Shown here piece by piece: positions 46,463-59,822 of a stretch of DNA of 64,000 nt (position 1 is the first letter of the stretch; every line of letters begins with the position of its first letter). A program made the position numbers and the translations under genes. The DNA lies in contig JAHEWK010000006.1 in assembly GCA_020740775.1 (NCBI GenBank), forward strand, positions 1,922,001 through 1,986,000. Reading direction: 5' to 3'. Source of the stretch: Ilyonectria destructans. Its lineage: Eukaryota > Ascomycota > Sordariomycetes > Hypocreales > Nectriaceae. The notes beneath the pieces are model-generated. The model saw only the letters and a program-made list of their open reading frames with translations, made no database searches and was not told where the DNA came from.

Positions 46463-47646
46463 TGGAAGTTGGGGCTGCTGCGCCCATGACCCGGTGCCCT
46501 GGCCCTTCCCCTGCCTCCGAGTTTTGCCAGGGTCGAGGCTCTGCTATTCTGAGACCGTCTCTCGTTTCTTGCGTCTTGTTTCGAACTTTGGTTTCGATCA
46601 GAAACCCTCACCCATGCCATCCCTGGGAACAAGGAGCCTTGTCGCAAACCCCTAGAGCCCCATTGAGTTGGATCGATGAGCCATCCGGGGTTCTCACGGA
46701 GGATTCGGTCACATCATGATCGTATCGTCAACAATTCCTATTGTCCGGACCTCCTCACTCTGCGCTCCACTGGAGAAGGGGTTCTACTGAAGTCGACCAC
46801 GGCAGTTGTTGACCACCTCCGCTGAGTACAAGTGACTTTCTACGTTCTCCCGTGTCTCACATGCTTCTTCCTCGGCAGACTGGGAACCCCCTTTCTACTG
46901 ACCCTGCCGCCGGCATGCCAATGGACATAGGCAAAGCACAAAATGGCTTTCTGTGGCTGATGGGTTGGGGTTCCTGGTGAGTACCTCCCTCACCTTGTCC
47001 TCTCGTTCGTTGGGATTCTCATGCTGGAAATAGACCCGCTGAAAGCCACAACACTGCACAGTGGCTCTCGGCGCTGACGCCAAAGAGTCAGTTCCCTGTG
47101 CTCCATAGGGCTGTGCCTGCAGCCAAACTCCCGGCCTTGGCAATGCTTGCTTGTCTCTTTGCTTTATCTCGGTGTGTTAATTTTGTGGTGTCCAACCCCT
47201 GGGCCTATCGCTGTCATCCGCTAGGCCACCGATTCGGCCACCGATTGCTGGCATCGCATCGCAGTGCATCGCAGCATACCCGGGATAGATCGACCCATCC
47301 AACTCATTGGCCCCAAGCCAACATATGTTGTGTCGCCGAAGGCTTCCATGCATCTTCGAGCGTCGGACATCAACATCAGCATAAGCCGCTGTGCTCGCGT
47401 CGCTTGCAAGCGTGGCTAAGATTGGACGATTGTGCAACTTCACGGAGGGAACCTGCATGTCTAAGTTGGCTGTCTTGGATCTGGAGTCATGGTGTGGTAG
47501 TGTTGACCTCGGTCGCTCGTCACATTCAGGGTTGGCCCGTTTGATGGTCCCGGATCGCCCGTGGTTTCCCACCAGCACCATGGCGCCGGAAACTGGATGC
47601 ACCTTGGTTGGGACCAATGCACACGCACGAACGTACCACACCATCA

Positions 47647-47668
47647 CACACACACACACACACACGCA
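47647..47668. repeat. (CA)n microsatellite
   Basis: A run of about 11 CA dinucleotides in non-coding DNA. Confidence 0.85.
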
Positions 47669-50600
47669 CAGATAAACCCGACGACACAATCCAGCCCCAG
47701 GCGCGGCCGAGTAAAAAGGGTACCAAGACGCCAGCCTCGGCTTCCTGATCGGGTGGTTGTGGAGGCAGCCCACCCCAGCCTTGCATTGGTGGCCCTTCGA
47801 TGCACGGTGCGGTACCTAGGTACGGCGCTACACGCACCATGTTCTGTACAGTGACATCGATTCTCTAACCCTGCAACTGCATTCACTTCGAGCTTCCATT
47901 CCACTGGGCCCGTTCTCTGGGTGGGTGGCCGAGACAAGGTGGTCGGGACAGGGTTGCCTGGTGCCTCAGACAATGAAGGTGGTGTCTTCCCACCATTCCG
48001 GGGACACTGCGCTCAATTGACACCCTCACGTGCGCTATGAGTAACCCGCTGCTGACGGTAAGGCTGCCCGGCCTCTGTGAAAGTGTGACGTGATGCGATG
48101 CAACGTCAACTGCCGAATCCGTCGAGATCTGTTCCCCCTTGGTTGAGGCAGCCGAAAATCCATTCCTGAAGGGCGTCGCTCAAAATAACTCGGTGATTTT
48201 TTTTTTTGACATGATACCCTGGAATAGGCCCCCGGTCACAGAGCTGTTTCAACGTCGCCTGGGGATATCCGCCCCTCATAGGTTGTTAAAGGATCTTTGG
48301 GGAGTGGGGCACCGCATTTTGTGATTGTATGATCTATCTGCCTACATGGCAACCGCTTTGCAGTCGTGGTGTCATTCACATGTCTGACCGGTCATGCCCC
48401 TGAAGGCTTTGCAGCATGACGGAGGGGGGGGGGAGTCGATCTCGGGCCTTGTCTCAGATGTTCCATCCTGTCCAACTTGACAGTTGACACAGACATGGGA
48501 CAGATGGGGAACGCCGCCTCTCTGACAGGACACTAGCCACTCCAGCCCCATTCTCGGTCACCTCAACCATTGGCGGCGGCTGTCGCCTACGACGCCCGAG
48601 AGACTCTTAAGATGACGACCCGAGGTTCGAGGAAGAAACGGGTGGAAGAATGGATTGCCATTTTGGGACGGCAAGACGAGTCATCCTTAGGCAGGCATCG
48701 GCAATTTAGAGAAACAGAGCCCAAAAAAGATGGGGTGTATCCAGGCACTTGACGAACCCTGCCCCATCGCCCAGTCACGCGCCGTGCTGATGTAGAGAGG
48801 CAGAGACACTGTTGACGCACAGAGGGAGACAGACAGATGGAGAGAGAATCACGGTTGCCCGCATATGCCCAGCATAGAAACCGACACCGTTCGCATCTGC
48901 CTGGAAAGTCGGGCTGCGCGCATTGGGAACGTACGTTGTGCTGAGTGGCCATTCGTCATGATGAAGGCAAGGACGTTGCACGGCCGACGGGGATCACGGC
49001 TGAATAATCTGCGATAATCACCATAATCAAGACGGCCGTCGCCATCAACATCAGCACGATTGTCGTGAGCGGAGCGGGAGCCATGACCTCACCAACGGTC
49101 GCCTTGCAACGTCTCCAACGTCTCCAGCCTCGCCCGCTCTCTACCACAACCCAGTCGACTGCGGGGGAGAGGGCCGGCGCTTTGCTGGTTGGTCCGCTTT
49201 GGTCCGCTGTGACCCGTTGCGCCCAATCGCCGGGCGACGGAGAGCAGCACGCGCCACCGCCTGGCCCACCAGCTGCGCCTCTCGTCGTGGCTTGCACGCC
49301 CCACCCGCGACCACATCGGCGCATCTACCGCATCCACCGCATCCACACCCCGTTGTTTGTCCCGGAGTCGCCGGCGGAGTAGCTCATATCCTCGGCCGCA
49401 TCAAGACAGCTTCAGTCCTGTTTCCGGGCTGCTGCAGTAGTTCTTTGTCGCCCAGATCCCCTCCGGCCCTCTCGTTGCTCTGTTTCGCCCGTTGCTAGGC
49501 GTCATACCCTCCTCTGCGATCCACTACTCTGCAGCCTCCTTTTCGGTCTTTGGTCAGCCGGCGCGCGCCTTTCCCATCTCTGCTCGTCACAGGCGGCAGC
49601 CGTCAGACTTGCCTTTCGACCTCGTCACTCCGACCCATCTTCACCTCACCGCGCACGAGGCCCGCCTCACCTTTTGCGAATCAACTGTCTTTGGTGCCCT
49701 GCATGTCCCCCCACCTCTCCTTCTATTCCCCCTCTCTTCCTTGCCGCCCGCTGCTCGTCGCCCGCCGGGGAACGCCCTCCCTCCTTTGCTCCAATGGCGG
49801 GCATGATGCGGCTGTCATAGTTGCTGCCCGCGGCTGTTTGTCCCCATCCCTTCGTGAAAGATATGTCCTTTTCTAGTTAGCCGTCTTATGTCTCATCCCT
49901 CAGTTGCCTCGGTGCGTCGTGTCTCGGGTCTTGCCTTGGCCTGTACGCTTTCTATTCGTCGTGGTTGTGAACCATTCTCCATTGCAAGGTTGATCTATTA
50001 TCGTCAAGAGTCTTCTGAAACCTTCCCCAAGACAAGGGCCCTGCTTTAGCCCCTCGGTGAGCCGTCTACATCTCACCCTCCGACCTCTATCGGGGAGACG
50101 TTACTCGTGTCTCTGACTTCCATATTCACTTTCGACTGACGCGACATCCGCGCGGAGGCCTCAGGAGATACGGTCTCGAATATTCCATTGTGCGCAAGGT
50201 TGTCTTGATGCCTATCTAGCACTTTGACCTTGGGTTGTCACCCCTGGTTCGTTTGCCTTTCTTGGCCCCCAATTCTAGGACAAACCCAGCTACCGTATAG
50301 TACCTCGTCCACTTTCTCTCAAGACCATCGTCAACTTTGTAAAATACACCCCTTACACAAAGGACAATCCAGCCCCAAGCCCCCTGACTCACTAGGTCGA
50401 GTCACATCGTACCACGTTATAGCCTCCTTGGGATCTACCGCGAGGCGTTCTGAAGGCAAAAGACGTCGTCTCGTCGTGGTGTATACTAGGCAGTAGTAGA
50501 ATGAATAAAGTAATAGACAGAAAAAAAAGTACCCTTCGTCTCGCTAATCGTGAGTCTTTCGCCTCCTCCTCAACCCGAGTCCATTGTATTTCAATCCATG

Positions 50601-50751
50601 CAATCGTCGCCGGGCTAGGCAGGGTCGTTGTACAATTGCAAGCCATGCTCCTGTGTAATGTATCGAATACCCAATGACACATGACCTTCACATTAAATGC
50701 TAACGATCCTTCAAACTCCTATGTTCATAAAATTCGCCCCCAAGTCGGGGG

Positions 50752-53700
50752 CTAGCCTCGCCGACTCATGGCGGCCGTTGCGCCTGCGGCGGCGAGATCC
50801 TGCTTGGCGCTCACGCTCCTCCCGGCCGCTCGCGGGAGACTACTCGTCCCCATCGCGACGCCGCCGCCGGTGCCTGCGCTGCTTCGCTTACTAGGGCCCG
50901 AGTTGATCGCTCCGGTCCCCCCTGACACTTTTCGGTGGGCACCCGAGACTGGCTTGTAGGGGCTAGCTCCTGTTCGCATGGATGCCACGGTCTTAAGGTT
51001 GGCTCCAGGGGGGTCAGGGAGGGGGCGCGGAACCGATATCGTGTTGTGTCGCTTCATTGGTGACGACTCGCGTGCTGGCATACGAGGAACCGGCACATGC
51101 ATCTTCTGCCCAGTGATGAATTCGTGTCGAATGGCATCCTCAGGCTTCAGTCGTCGATCTGGATCCCAACGCAGACAGCGCGCTAAGAAATCCAAGAACA
51201 CCTCATCGTCACATTTGAGCACCTGCTGAAGCGTCTTTGACGAGGGACGGCGCCTGCGGCCCTTGGATGACACAGTCAGGCGCGGCTTGCCCATTGAATC
51301 GAAGAACAGCTTTTTCCTGGTGCTCTTCTCGATTAGGTGTTTTTCAGGAGGTCCGAAAACTTCCATGATGCAGGCAAGTTGCTCTTGTTCGTTCTCTCCG
51401 GGGAAGATCGGGACACCTGTGTACAGCTCCGCTAGGATACACCCGACGCTCCACATGTCAATGGGCATGCCGTAAGTCATACCAAGAATGACCTCGGGGG
51501 AGCGGTAGAATCTGGATTGGATGTAGGTGTACACCTTCTCATTCTCAAAGCAGCTGGAGCCGAAGTCGATGACTTTGATCTCCGCGTGCAAAGGGTGGCG
51601 AAGAAGAATATTCTCCGGCTTCAGATCACAGTGGATCACTTTGTGCTGTTTGAGAAGATTGAGCGAGCTGAGTATCTGCTTGGTGAAGCGCCGGATGATC
51701 CTCAACGAGAAGCCTCGGAAGGCATGTGCCTTGATAAGTTCGTAGAGGTTCATGTCCAGCAACTCGGTAGATATGCAAAGATGCCCTCGGAAGTAGAAGC
51801 TTTGGGTAAAGTTGACCATGCTATGCTTGTTCTTGGGATCCTATGGCTGGGTTAGTACTGGCTGACTTATTACATGGATTCAGACTTACCCATTCGCGAA
51901 GCTTTTGTAGGATATTGACTTCGACAAGAGCTTGCTGGTGGAATCTCTTCTTGTTCCTGATAATTTTGATGGCAACGAGACCTCCAGTTCGGTGATCGAT
52001 GCATCGAACAACTTGCCCAAAACTACCTTTTCCAAGAATATCAATAATCTCATACCGGAATGAGAGGTGATCTCCAGGAACGATGGTGTAGTCTCCACGC
52101 TCGTCATCATAACCAAAATTGGGCGAATCTGACTGCAGGTCACCTACGACCTTGTGCGCATGTTGGGTTCCGCAGAAGTACACGTCATTGTAGTCAACGA
52201 TCTCGCCTCGCTCGTAAATGTTCAACATGGCAATGCGAATGGCCTCGTGGGGTCCAACCCGCTCCTTTGGTGTAGCCCTCTTTCTGAGAGCATCCAGAGT
52301 TCTGGCAGCGATCTCTGTCTCTTTTCGTCGAGATCCAAGCTTGGCCATTTCCTCCTCTGCAGCCATGTCATCCTTGTCAAGTTCATTAGCCGCCGAGTCG
52401 AGACCCTTCGTTGTACTCGAGGAGGTCCTAGGTCGAAGAATTTTCTGCATGACCGACGGGTTTCGGGTAGCTGGCATAGTAGATGGATCAATCGTGGGCT
52501 TTTTATTGCCCCAGGGATCGGTCTTCGGCTTATCGTGAGTTGTAAGGGCGTTCAGGCTTCCGGCCGAGCTCTTCCGCCTTCTGGACTCAAGGTATCCTCC
52601 AACAGGCTTAACATGAGGAGTAGGGCTGGTTTGCTTAGCGTTTGACAAGTTGTTGGCCGTCGCAGATGCAGGGATTCGAGGGGGAGGCATGCTTTCTTGT
52701 TGCTGTGCAGCAGCCTTCTCAATGACATCTTGAGGAGCCGTAATACTGCTTTTGGAGTTTGTGCGCTTCCATGAGATGCTAAGCTTTCGTCGAATGGAGC
52801 TCATTGACGAAGGAGTCTGAGGCTCCTCTGAGACGGGCTCAGGGGGAGGAGATTTGGGAACCTGCTTGTCGATTTTGGGTGCCCGTGGACCTGCAGGTTT
52901 GGTGTGGACCCGATCCTCGAAAAAGTTGCTACTCATGGTTGTGAAGTCTCCACCGGTCTTCGACCTCTTTAAAAATCCGTGCTCTGATCCTCCCTTAGGC
53001 AGCGATGAGGACAGGAAAGGCGAGATGCTGTTCTTGTGATCGATATCCTTGAATCCTAGTGACGAATCCGAGGAGGTGTTATCAGGAGGAGTGGGGGAAA
53101 GATGGGTGTGGTGAACGGAGCTGCTGCTCCGAAGCGACGGCAATTCAGGGGTATCGCCATGTCGACTCCTTGAGAAAAAGGAGCTTTTTGATGCCGTCAT
53201 TGGAGTGGTTGGCGTCTTTGGCAATTGCCTGGAGGGTGGTGGGCTCAGGCTTCGATCTGCGCTGCTATGTTCCTGCAGCGCAGCGATCTTGTTCATCGTA
53301 GGGGTACTTAATGGGCCGAGACTAATCGGGGGAAGCCTCAGAGGTTGCAGATGTCTCTTGCCCTGCGGAGTGCTCTTGTGCTCGGTATCCGCATGGGTAT
53401 TGTTCGGTGCGTATGAGCTTTTTCGGGCGCTGGGCCTCCGTTGGACCTTGGTGGGCTCAGGGAAGACTGGCATCGAGATGCTTCCAGTTGAGTTGGAGTT
53501 GGAGCTCAGTACATCAATATTGCTCAAGGCTGTCTTTTTCTTCTCCATGAAGTAAGTCTCCGCCGGCGAATCTTTTGGTGATTCGTACGCCTTGGGTATG
53601 GCGGGGACAGGTGGGACATCTTCCTCATCATCTGCGGGCATCGGATTGTGCACAGTCGTATGCTTAGGTGCGGGTAATCGTGATGTAGACGAAGGTTGTG

Positions 53701-55145
53701 AGACACGCGGCTGTGTCGAGCCTATCGAGGTCCTCACTGTGTTGAAGCTGATGGATGAGGTGACTGAGAGGCCTGAGCTGTACGATTTTCGGCTGATATC
53801 CGGCGTGGTTCTTGATGAGGACGGGGTGCCAGAGGCTTTCCTGGGGATCATGGAGGGAGACCTTGATTCGGCTCGGGTATCCATGGACACTGGTGGTGGA
53901 GGGGGCACATTCGAAGACTGGCTCAAGCTTGGTGGTTGAGGCATAATGGAGAGACGCTTCATCCTCCGAGTGTCTGTCGGGCTTATCGTCCTTGCACCGA
54001 GGCCAGTCGCGTGCGAAGAGTGATGACTGCCAGGCATTATGGATGCCCTCTTACCAGTTGAGGACGGTGTGCTGAGTCGCCCCCCGACACGAGGTGATCG
54101 AGGAGCTAGGGTGGAAAGGCGGTTGTGTTCGGGGGTGAGGTTGTTACCAAGGCCCAAGTGTGCTTGGCTGGGGCGTGGTGGCGGTTGCACCGACTTTGCC
54201 TTGGTCGCTCTGGAGTTGGTCAGGTTCCGCGTGGAATCCAACCAACTGCTAGAGCCTCCGTCCATCGACGTTCTAGTCGAGCCACCGGAGGCGGCATCCG
54301 ACAACAGACTAGGGCGTCGCCTCTGAGTATTTCGGGCACCGTATTCCCCATCCACTATCACACCTGGACCGATCGATTTGCGAGGCGGCTTTGAGGTCAC
54401 GGTGGTGGTGGTGGTGGTGTGGGACACGGGTGGATAGTGACTCTGGCGACGAGCTCGCGATGAGACGGGGCCGCTTGAGGCATCGATTGGGGCCGTGGAG
54501 GAGGAGGAGGCAACAGATGAAAGACTGGGCTGCCTGCTTGACGTACTGGGCCGTCGCAGAAGAGAGCCTGATCGAGATGGCCGATTGGCAGTCGGAATGG
54601 CAGGGCGAGTGGTGCTGCCATTCTGGGAGCCGGCTCCTTGGGCCTTTTCGGGCATCTTGTTGTCATTCAAACCGTGGCTCTCGAGGATGCTCCCTTCACC
54701 GGTGGGACAAGGAAACTGCGTGAGTTTGAACTCGGTGGACGCGGATTCGAGACTGCTCTGGAGGTCATCGAAGCTCACAGAGGGTAAGAAGTCGAAGGAG
54801 CTAGTGGATTCGCCTAATTGACTTGTCTCTCCATCTCGACCGAAAGAAAAGAGCGAATGATTGTTGGCGGCCGATGCGCTGAGCATTGGAGCGTTGAGGG
54901 CGAGGCCAGGATTCGAGGCGGGAAGAGGTGGTCGAGGGCTGGAGGTGTTGCCCCTGTTATGAAGGCTTCGAGGTCAGCTTGTCCATGTGCGTTGATGTAA
55001 TGGATGGGCGATGATCGGTGGACCAACCAAGGGCCATCGGAGTGAGGAAGAGGAAGAAGGCAACTGGAGGATAGGAGGCTCACAAACGAGTCGGCGAGAA
55101 GTTCGCCGGTCGAGGCCCAGCCGGTGCCTTGTGCTCGTGGTTCAT
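50752..55145 (-). CDS. pom1: DYRK-family protein kinase, Pom1-like
   Basis: Three exons: 55145-55084 (MNHEHKAPAGPRPANFSPTR), 54953-51890 and 51840-50752, giving 1,404 residues. In fission yeast Pom1 forms cortical gradients that time and place division; filamentous homologues act in polarity and septation. The first ~900 residues are Ser/Pro/Arg-rich and disordered, with many SP/TP and RxxS sites, as in Pom1. The DYRK-homology box (GYDDERGDYTIVPGDHL) precedes the kinase domain (~988-1290): glycine loop LGKGSFGQVV, VAIK lysine ~1017, HCDLKPEN (D1114), DFGSSC (D1134) and the YTY activation tyrosines (1146, 1148) where DYRKs autophosphorylate. All catalytic residues are present. Intron 2 lies inside the domain (LREW/DPKNKH). 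The first exon is inferred from its splice phase and could have an alternative. Confidence 0.92.
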
Positions 55146-57775
55146 AGGGACCGGGTCGAGGGGGCGTGGCTGGCAATGCGACCACGAGGGTGGATTCACG
55201 GGGGGTCGGTCGCTAGCACAGACTCAGTCCGGTCAGGGAGCTGAGCGCATTCGAACGGCTACCTCATTCCGGACCGGGAGGACGGGGACAAAAGAGGGAA
55301 GGAGCAAGGCTGGAAGATGCGGGACGACCAGGGAAAGCCTGTGTCCTGGATCGCGCGGATGAACGGTGAGGCGGGAGATGGGAGGCGGTAGACGGAGTTG
55401 GTGGATGAGAGTCGAGACAAGAGTCGTTGTTTTTCGAAAAGAGGGATGCAGCCAGTGAATTGCAGCGGGCACAGGCAGGTCCGAAGGGGCATGGGGTCGA
55501 TGGCACCTCAGTGAACCTGTCGGCGGAAGGCGGGTGGGGTGGGCTTAAGGTCCAGGTACATGGGGATTGGGTGGATACAGGGCAAGATCGCCACGTTAGG
55601 GGCACGCCAAGCAGGTACTGCTACATGACCGGCCTCTGCCGTTTGGTTTGAGATGGCACCTCCTGTCAGGAGGAAGGGGCAGCTGGGGACTCGCTGGGGA
55701 CTCGCTGGGGCTCTTGCTGCGAGGTTCAGCACTTCGGAGGCAGGAGGCACGACTACATTCGTCCGCTGCACCTGCCGACAGGCACTACGCCGGTATCCAA
55801 CCACACACATGCCATAATGGAGACCTAAACAATGGCAGCCGTCCCCTTAGCCGGAAACCCACCGCCGCCCGGCTACCTACCTCATATCGCAATTCGTATC
55901 AAACTCCATGCCTCTTCTATTTCGAATCGAGTTGCCGTCGCACTGTGCATTTGCATTGTCCCACGAACTGCACACGTCACCGCCTTTGTTTCCTTCTCAC
56001 CAGGCCGCCAGCCATGAACCGCGATGTATTATTGCGTCCTCGGCCGTGTTCGCGCCGCGTGCCCAGCCTCTGTCTCAACGCGTTCAGCGGGTTCAGTCTA
56101 TTAGCCATGCCCACGACGGGCAGCGGTGGCGACAGGGGTTGAATTCGCATCGTAGTGGAGACAGAAGACGAGGACAAAGCTCACGGCGAACGCGAACTCG
56201 ATCTCGCGAATTGGTTGACGCATCAACAGATGGCGAGAAGATACATGGCATGGGCATGGGCACGAGCACGAGCCCGGCTCGACTTCTCAGGACCATGCCC
56301 AATGCTCACATCATGCCCTGCCTAGGTTGCCCTGTACATTGGAACCAGTGTCTCGAAAATGACAGGTGCCCAATTCGACGCCGCCGGTTTCGAGACCAGG
56401 ATGAGATTTCTCCTTTTGGTGGACGGCACAGAGAGACTACCTTCGACTAGTTGGACCGGCCCCATCAACGCGCCCCGTCCTCCAACCTCCAGAGTGGTCC
56501 GTTCTCCACAGGGGTCCAGGGGAACGAAGTGTGTTTGGTTCTCGGCCATTGTTTTCGTAAAAGTTTACTGAGCGCAGGGTTGGGTTTGGATTCCTCATGC
56601 TCCGCGAGCATCTCCCAGAGGAAGCGTGTCGGCTGAAGCATCGCGATGAGAACGTAGGTGAGCTGCCAAGGGCACTTGCATCTTCCTCCCGCCCTGGTCC
56701 AATCAACCAAGCAATGGTTGCCCTTGTCGCGTTGTTGTCATGGCAAAGGAGCGCATCTTGCTTTGTTGCCACTTGTCGGATCCAGTAGAGTGCAGCGCCA
56801 TGGTGTCCCCGGACTGTCGTGGGTGCCTTTTCCCTCAAGTGCGGTTGCTATTCGTTGAAGGCCATGCACGCGGTGCGTCGATGCAATGCAGGAGAGAGAT
56901 GGCCCAATGTGAGAGCCTCTAACGTCAGGGGGCAACCTCACCGCGTGCGTCGTCGCCTACTAGACGCTCACTCCTGCATGTCGAATCTAGCTGTTTGGCG
57001 TTGCATGCCTCCTTTCAATTTCCAAGGAAGAAAAGAACAGGGGCCATATCGGAAGTGGCATCGTCATTTGAGGTTGGTACCTGCGATAATGCCATACCGT
57101 GGCATTTTCAGGTTGATCAAGGTTGTCTTGTGTTACTCAACTTGGACCTGCCCACTTGCCGATCCGGAATTTGCGATGTCGCTGGGCATCTGGGTTGCCC
57201 GATGTGAGATTAGACACTAACAGGATGTCAATGCACCCGATGAGCCGTCTCGGAAGCGTACGCCGTTGTCTTGGGCTAGGGAGATGCTCGGGTTATAAGG
57301 GAAATGACTTTTGGTATGTGCGTTAGGGACAAGGTATTAGACGCTGTTAGTGCTGGAGCGCTAACTTGCGAAAATGGCAATATATCACCGTGCACCTTCA
57401 CGAATGTCCGAAAGAAGTATACGAGTCTGTACAACAGAACACCCGAGAGGCCATCTACTCTACGCAATAATACGGAGTAGTTAACGATCGATATTGACAA
57501 GCCATCAATCTATTCGAAACGCTTCTCGAGCTGCAAGCCGCTGCGGGCCGCTCTGCGCTACTGGAAAGCCTGGGTGGTAACTGGAACCTTAGCCTTGCGC
57601 GACCTGTGGTGTGGCTGTGGCTGAGGTCGCCTGGTCGCAGCAGTGATGTCAGCACAGCGGAACGAGTGTCACATGCCACCTTTAAACGTCCCACCTCGAA
57701 CCTCCACATCCATATTCGACGTTGCACCATGTCTTGAATTCCGCCGACGTGTCCGTCACCTCCCTTCCCGCCGCG
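55146..57775. promoter_or_regulatory. Divergent intergenic region (2.6 kb) between the Pom1-like and PEX24-like genes
   Basis: Both genes are transcribed away from here, so both promoters and leaders are expected. A minimal open frame ATG-TCT-TGA lies at 57729-57737, 38 bases before the peroxin ATG. Open frames on both strands in between are short, overlapping and unrecognised. Confidence 0.55.
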
Positions 57776-59314
57776 ATGGACGACTTCACTGCTGAGCTCC
57801 TGGCCTCCGGGCAGGACTTCGACTCCCCCAGGACCCCCGACCGGTCCCGCGACATCGACGAGTCGCCGAGATCCGACCCCGATCCGGATCGTCCGGTTAC
57901 GCCGCCTCACAGAACCGGTTTGCGCGGCGGGATTGCTGCCATCAGGGAGAAGGCAAGCTTGCAGGACCGTCTGATAGAGAAGTTTGTGGCCTCTGCTCCG
58001 TCGCTGCGTTGTATATCCTGAGCTAGGTACTGACCAGGTGCAAACAGACTCCTCCAGCAAGTCGTGCCAGCCGACGATGATGGCTCCCTCGATGGCTCAG
58101 TCGCCGGTGACGACTGGCCGCCGTCTACCAATGCTGAGCGGCCCAACTTTAACATCACTACCATGTCCTACAACTTCCGCCGCTTCAATGCCCGCATCGG
58201 CGTCGTCTTCAAGTTCCAGGCCCGCGTCGAGCGCATCCTCTCCTGGCACCGAGTCTCGCACACTCTCTCCCTCCTCGCAGTCTACACCTTCGTCTGCCTC
58301 GATCCGTACCTCCTCTGCGTCCTTCCCATCGCGGTCCTCCTCCTCGGCGTCTTCATCCCCGCATTCCTGGCCCGGCACCCCGCACCGCCCAAGGGCACCT
58401 TGTCCAGCCATCAAAACGTGGGATACTCCCCTCGCGGACCGCCGCTGGCGCCTGCGGCGACGGTGCGCCCTGTCAAGGAGCTCAGCAAGGACTTCTTTCG
58501 TAATATGCGCGACCTACAGAACTGCATGGACGACTTCAGTCAGGGACATGACAAGGTGGTTGCACTGATGGTGCCCGTGACCAACTTCAGCGACGAGTCT
58601 CTGAGCTCCGCCCTGTTCCTGTTCCTCTCAGCCGGGGCTCTCTTCATGACTATTGCCGCGCATCTGCTCCCTTGGAGACTTCTCTTCCTTCTGGGCGGCT
58701 GGGCTGTCGTCGGTATGGGGCACCCGACGATCGCGCGCCTCCTCTCTATCGCACACAAGGAACGTCTACAACCACAAGAAGCCAAGGCCAAAACGTGGCT
58801 CGACAACTGGATTGCGAAGGATGTTATCCTAGACTCGAGTCCAGAGACGCGCGAAGTTGAGATCTTTGAGCTGCAGCGCATGTCTGGCGCCGGCGAGTGG
58901 GAGCCCTGGCTATTCTCGCCCTCGCCATATGACCCCCTCTCCCAGCGTCGCATCTCCGGCGACCGGCCCCGGGGGACCCGCTTCTTTGAGGATGTCCTGG
59001 CCCCCGAGGCCTGGGAGTGGAGCGAGAAGAAATGGGCGCTCGACCTCTGGAGCCGTGAGTGGGTGGAAGAGCGCATCATCACGGGTGTCGAGGTAGAGAC
59101 CGAGGGAGAACGCTGGGTCTACGACATCTTTGACGAACGTCATGACCGCACAGGCGTCGTTGACGCTGCCGCCGACAAGGGGAAGCTGCGGGCTTATGCC
59201 TCGCGGCCGAGCTGGGAGGAGGGTGAGGATGGGAGTGGCAGAAGAGGAGATTGGCGACGGCGGAGATGGGTGCGACTCGTGAAGCGTAGGGTGACAGAAC
59301 CATTAATAAACTGA
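57776..59314 (+). CDS. Peroxisomal membrane peroxin, PEX24/PEX28-PEX29 type with dysferlin domain
   Basis: Two exons: 57776-57981 and 58048-59314, giving 490 residues. The splice (GAGAA/GTTTGT...CAG) rejoins LIEK-LLQQVVP. Proteins of the Pex24/Pex28-Pex32 family sit in peroxisomal or ER membranes and control peroxisome number, size and ER contacts. The N-terminus is acidic and Pro-rich. Two hydrophobic hairpin regions (~140-176 and ~256-292) are separated by a soluble stretch with RPVKELSKDFFRNMRDLQN. The C-terminal dysferlin-like domain (~337-450) has the typical aromatic signatures EVEIFELQR...EWEPWLFS and WALDLWSREWV...WVYDIFDE. The start is the first ATG in a good context after a 2-codon upstream frame. 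The gene is tail-to-tail with the GGPP synthase gene. Which Pex paralogue it is cannot be fixed by eye. Confidence 0.88.
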
Positions 59315-59822
59315 AACAGGGCATCTAGTGATACGGAATTTGTCTCTGTCTTTTACGGCTGAGCCTGTTGCTTTATGAATTCATGGCGTTTACGGTAGGG
59401 TTGGAAATGTTGGGATGGGACTTGGTGAAGGACATGTAGGGGAGTAACGAGCAGCTAAGTTTCATCCATGAATTTCATGAAGACATGGAAAATTCGTTGC
59501 GTTTTTAGCGACACGCCACCGAGCGCTCAAATAATACAATCATCTAAATGTAACAATTTGCTTATTGATATCGCCCCGCCTTACATCCCCCGCAAGCCCA
59601 AGAGAAGCCGGAAAAGTGGTATCAACTCAAGAAAATTCCCGGAACTGTGGAATCAAAGATCATCAGTTCCCGGGACGCCAGCCAGATCATTCTATATGCG
59701 CTCCTCTCGTGACACGTTAAATCCGATTAATAAAGGAGTAAAAACACGGGGCCTTTCCCAACCCCAGCCCCCTTGCAAGGCCGTTTCCTGGCGGATTGCG
59801 AAAAAAAAAGTTCCAAGGACGC
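59315..59822. other. Convergent 3' intergenic region (508 bp)
   Basis: The peroxin and GGPP synthase genes converge here. The interval should contain both 3' UTRs. Nothing else is seen. Confidence 0.6.

Larger units (their letters stand above)
44377..50751. other. Long gene-free interval (6.4 kb)
   Basis: This is the largest gap in the window, between the small Cys-rich gene and the 3' end of the Pom1-like kinase gene. It holds simple repeats: GGTATCCA x3 at about 45826-45851, G14 at 46449-46462, (CA)n at about 47647-47668, T11 near 48197 and G10 near 48424. The 49.4-50.2 kb part is strongly pyrimidine-rich on the plus strand, like a fungal leader or promoter. No open frame longer than ~200 codons or with a recognisable domain is seen on either strand, and no tRNA or rRNA. 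Confidence 0.5.

Noticed and set aside
55832..56017. Plus-strand frame starting MAAVPLAGNPPPPGYLP
   Set aside because: The start recalls some fungal membrane proteins, but nothing downstream encodes membrane helices and no splice path to one was found.
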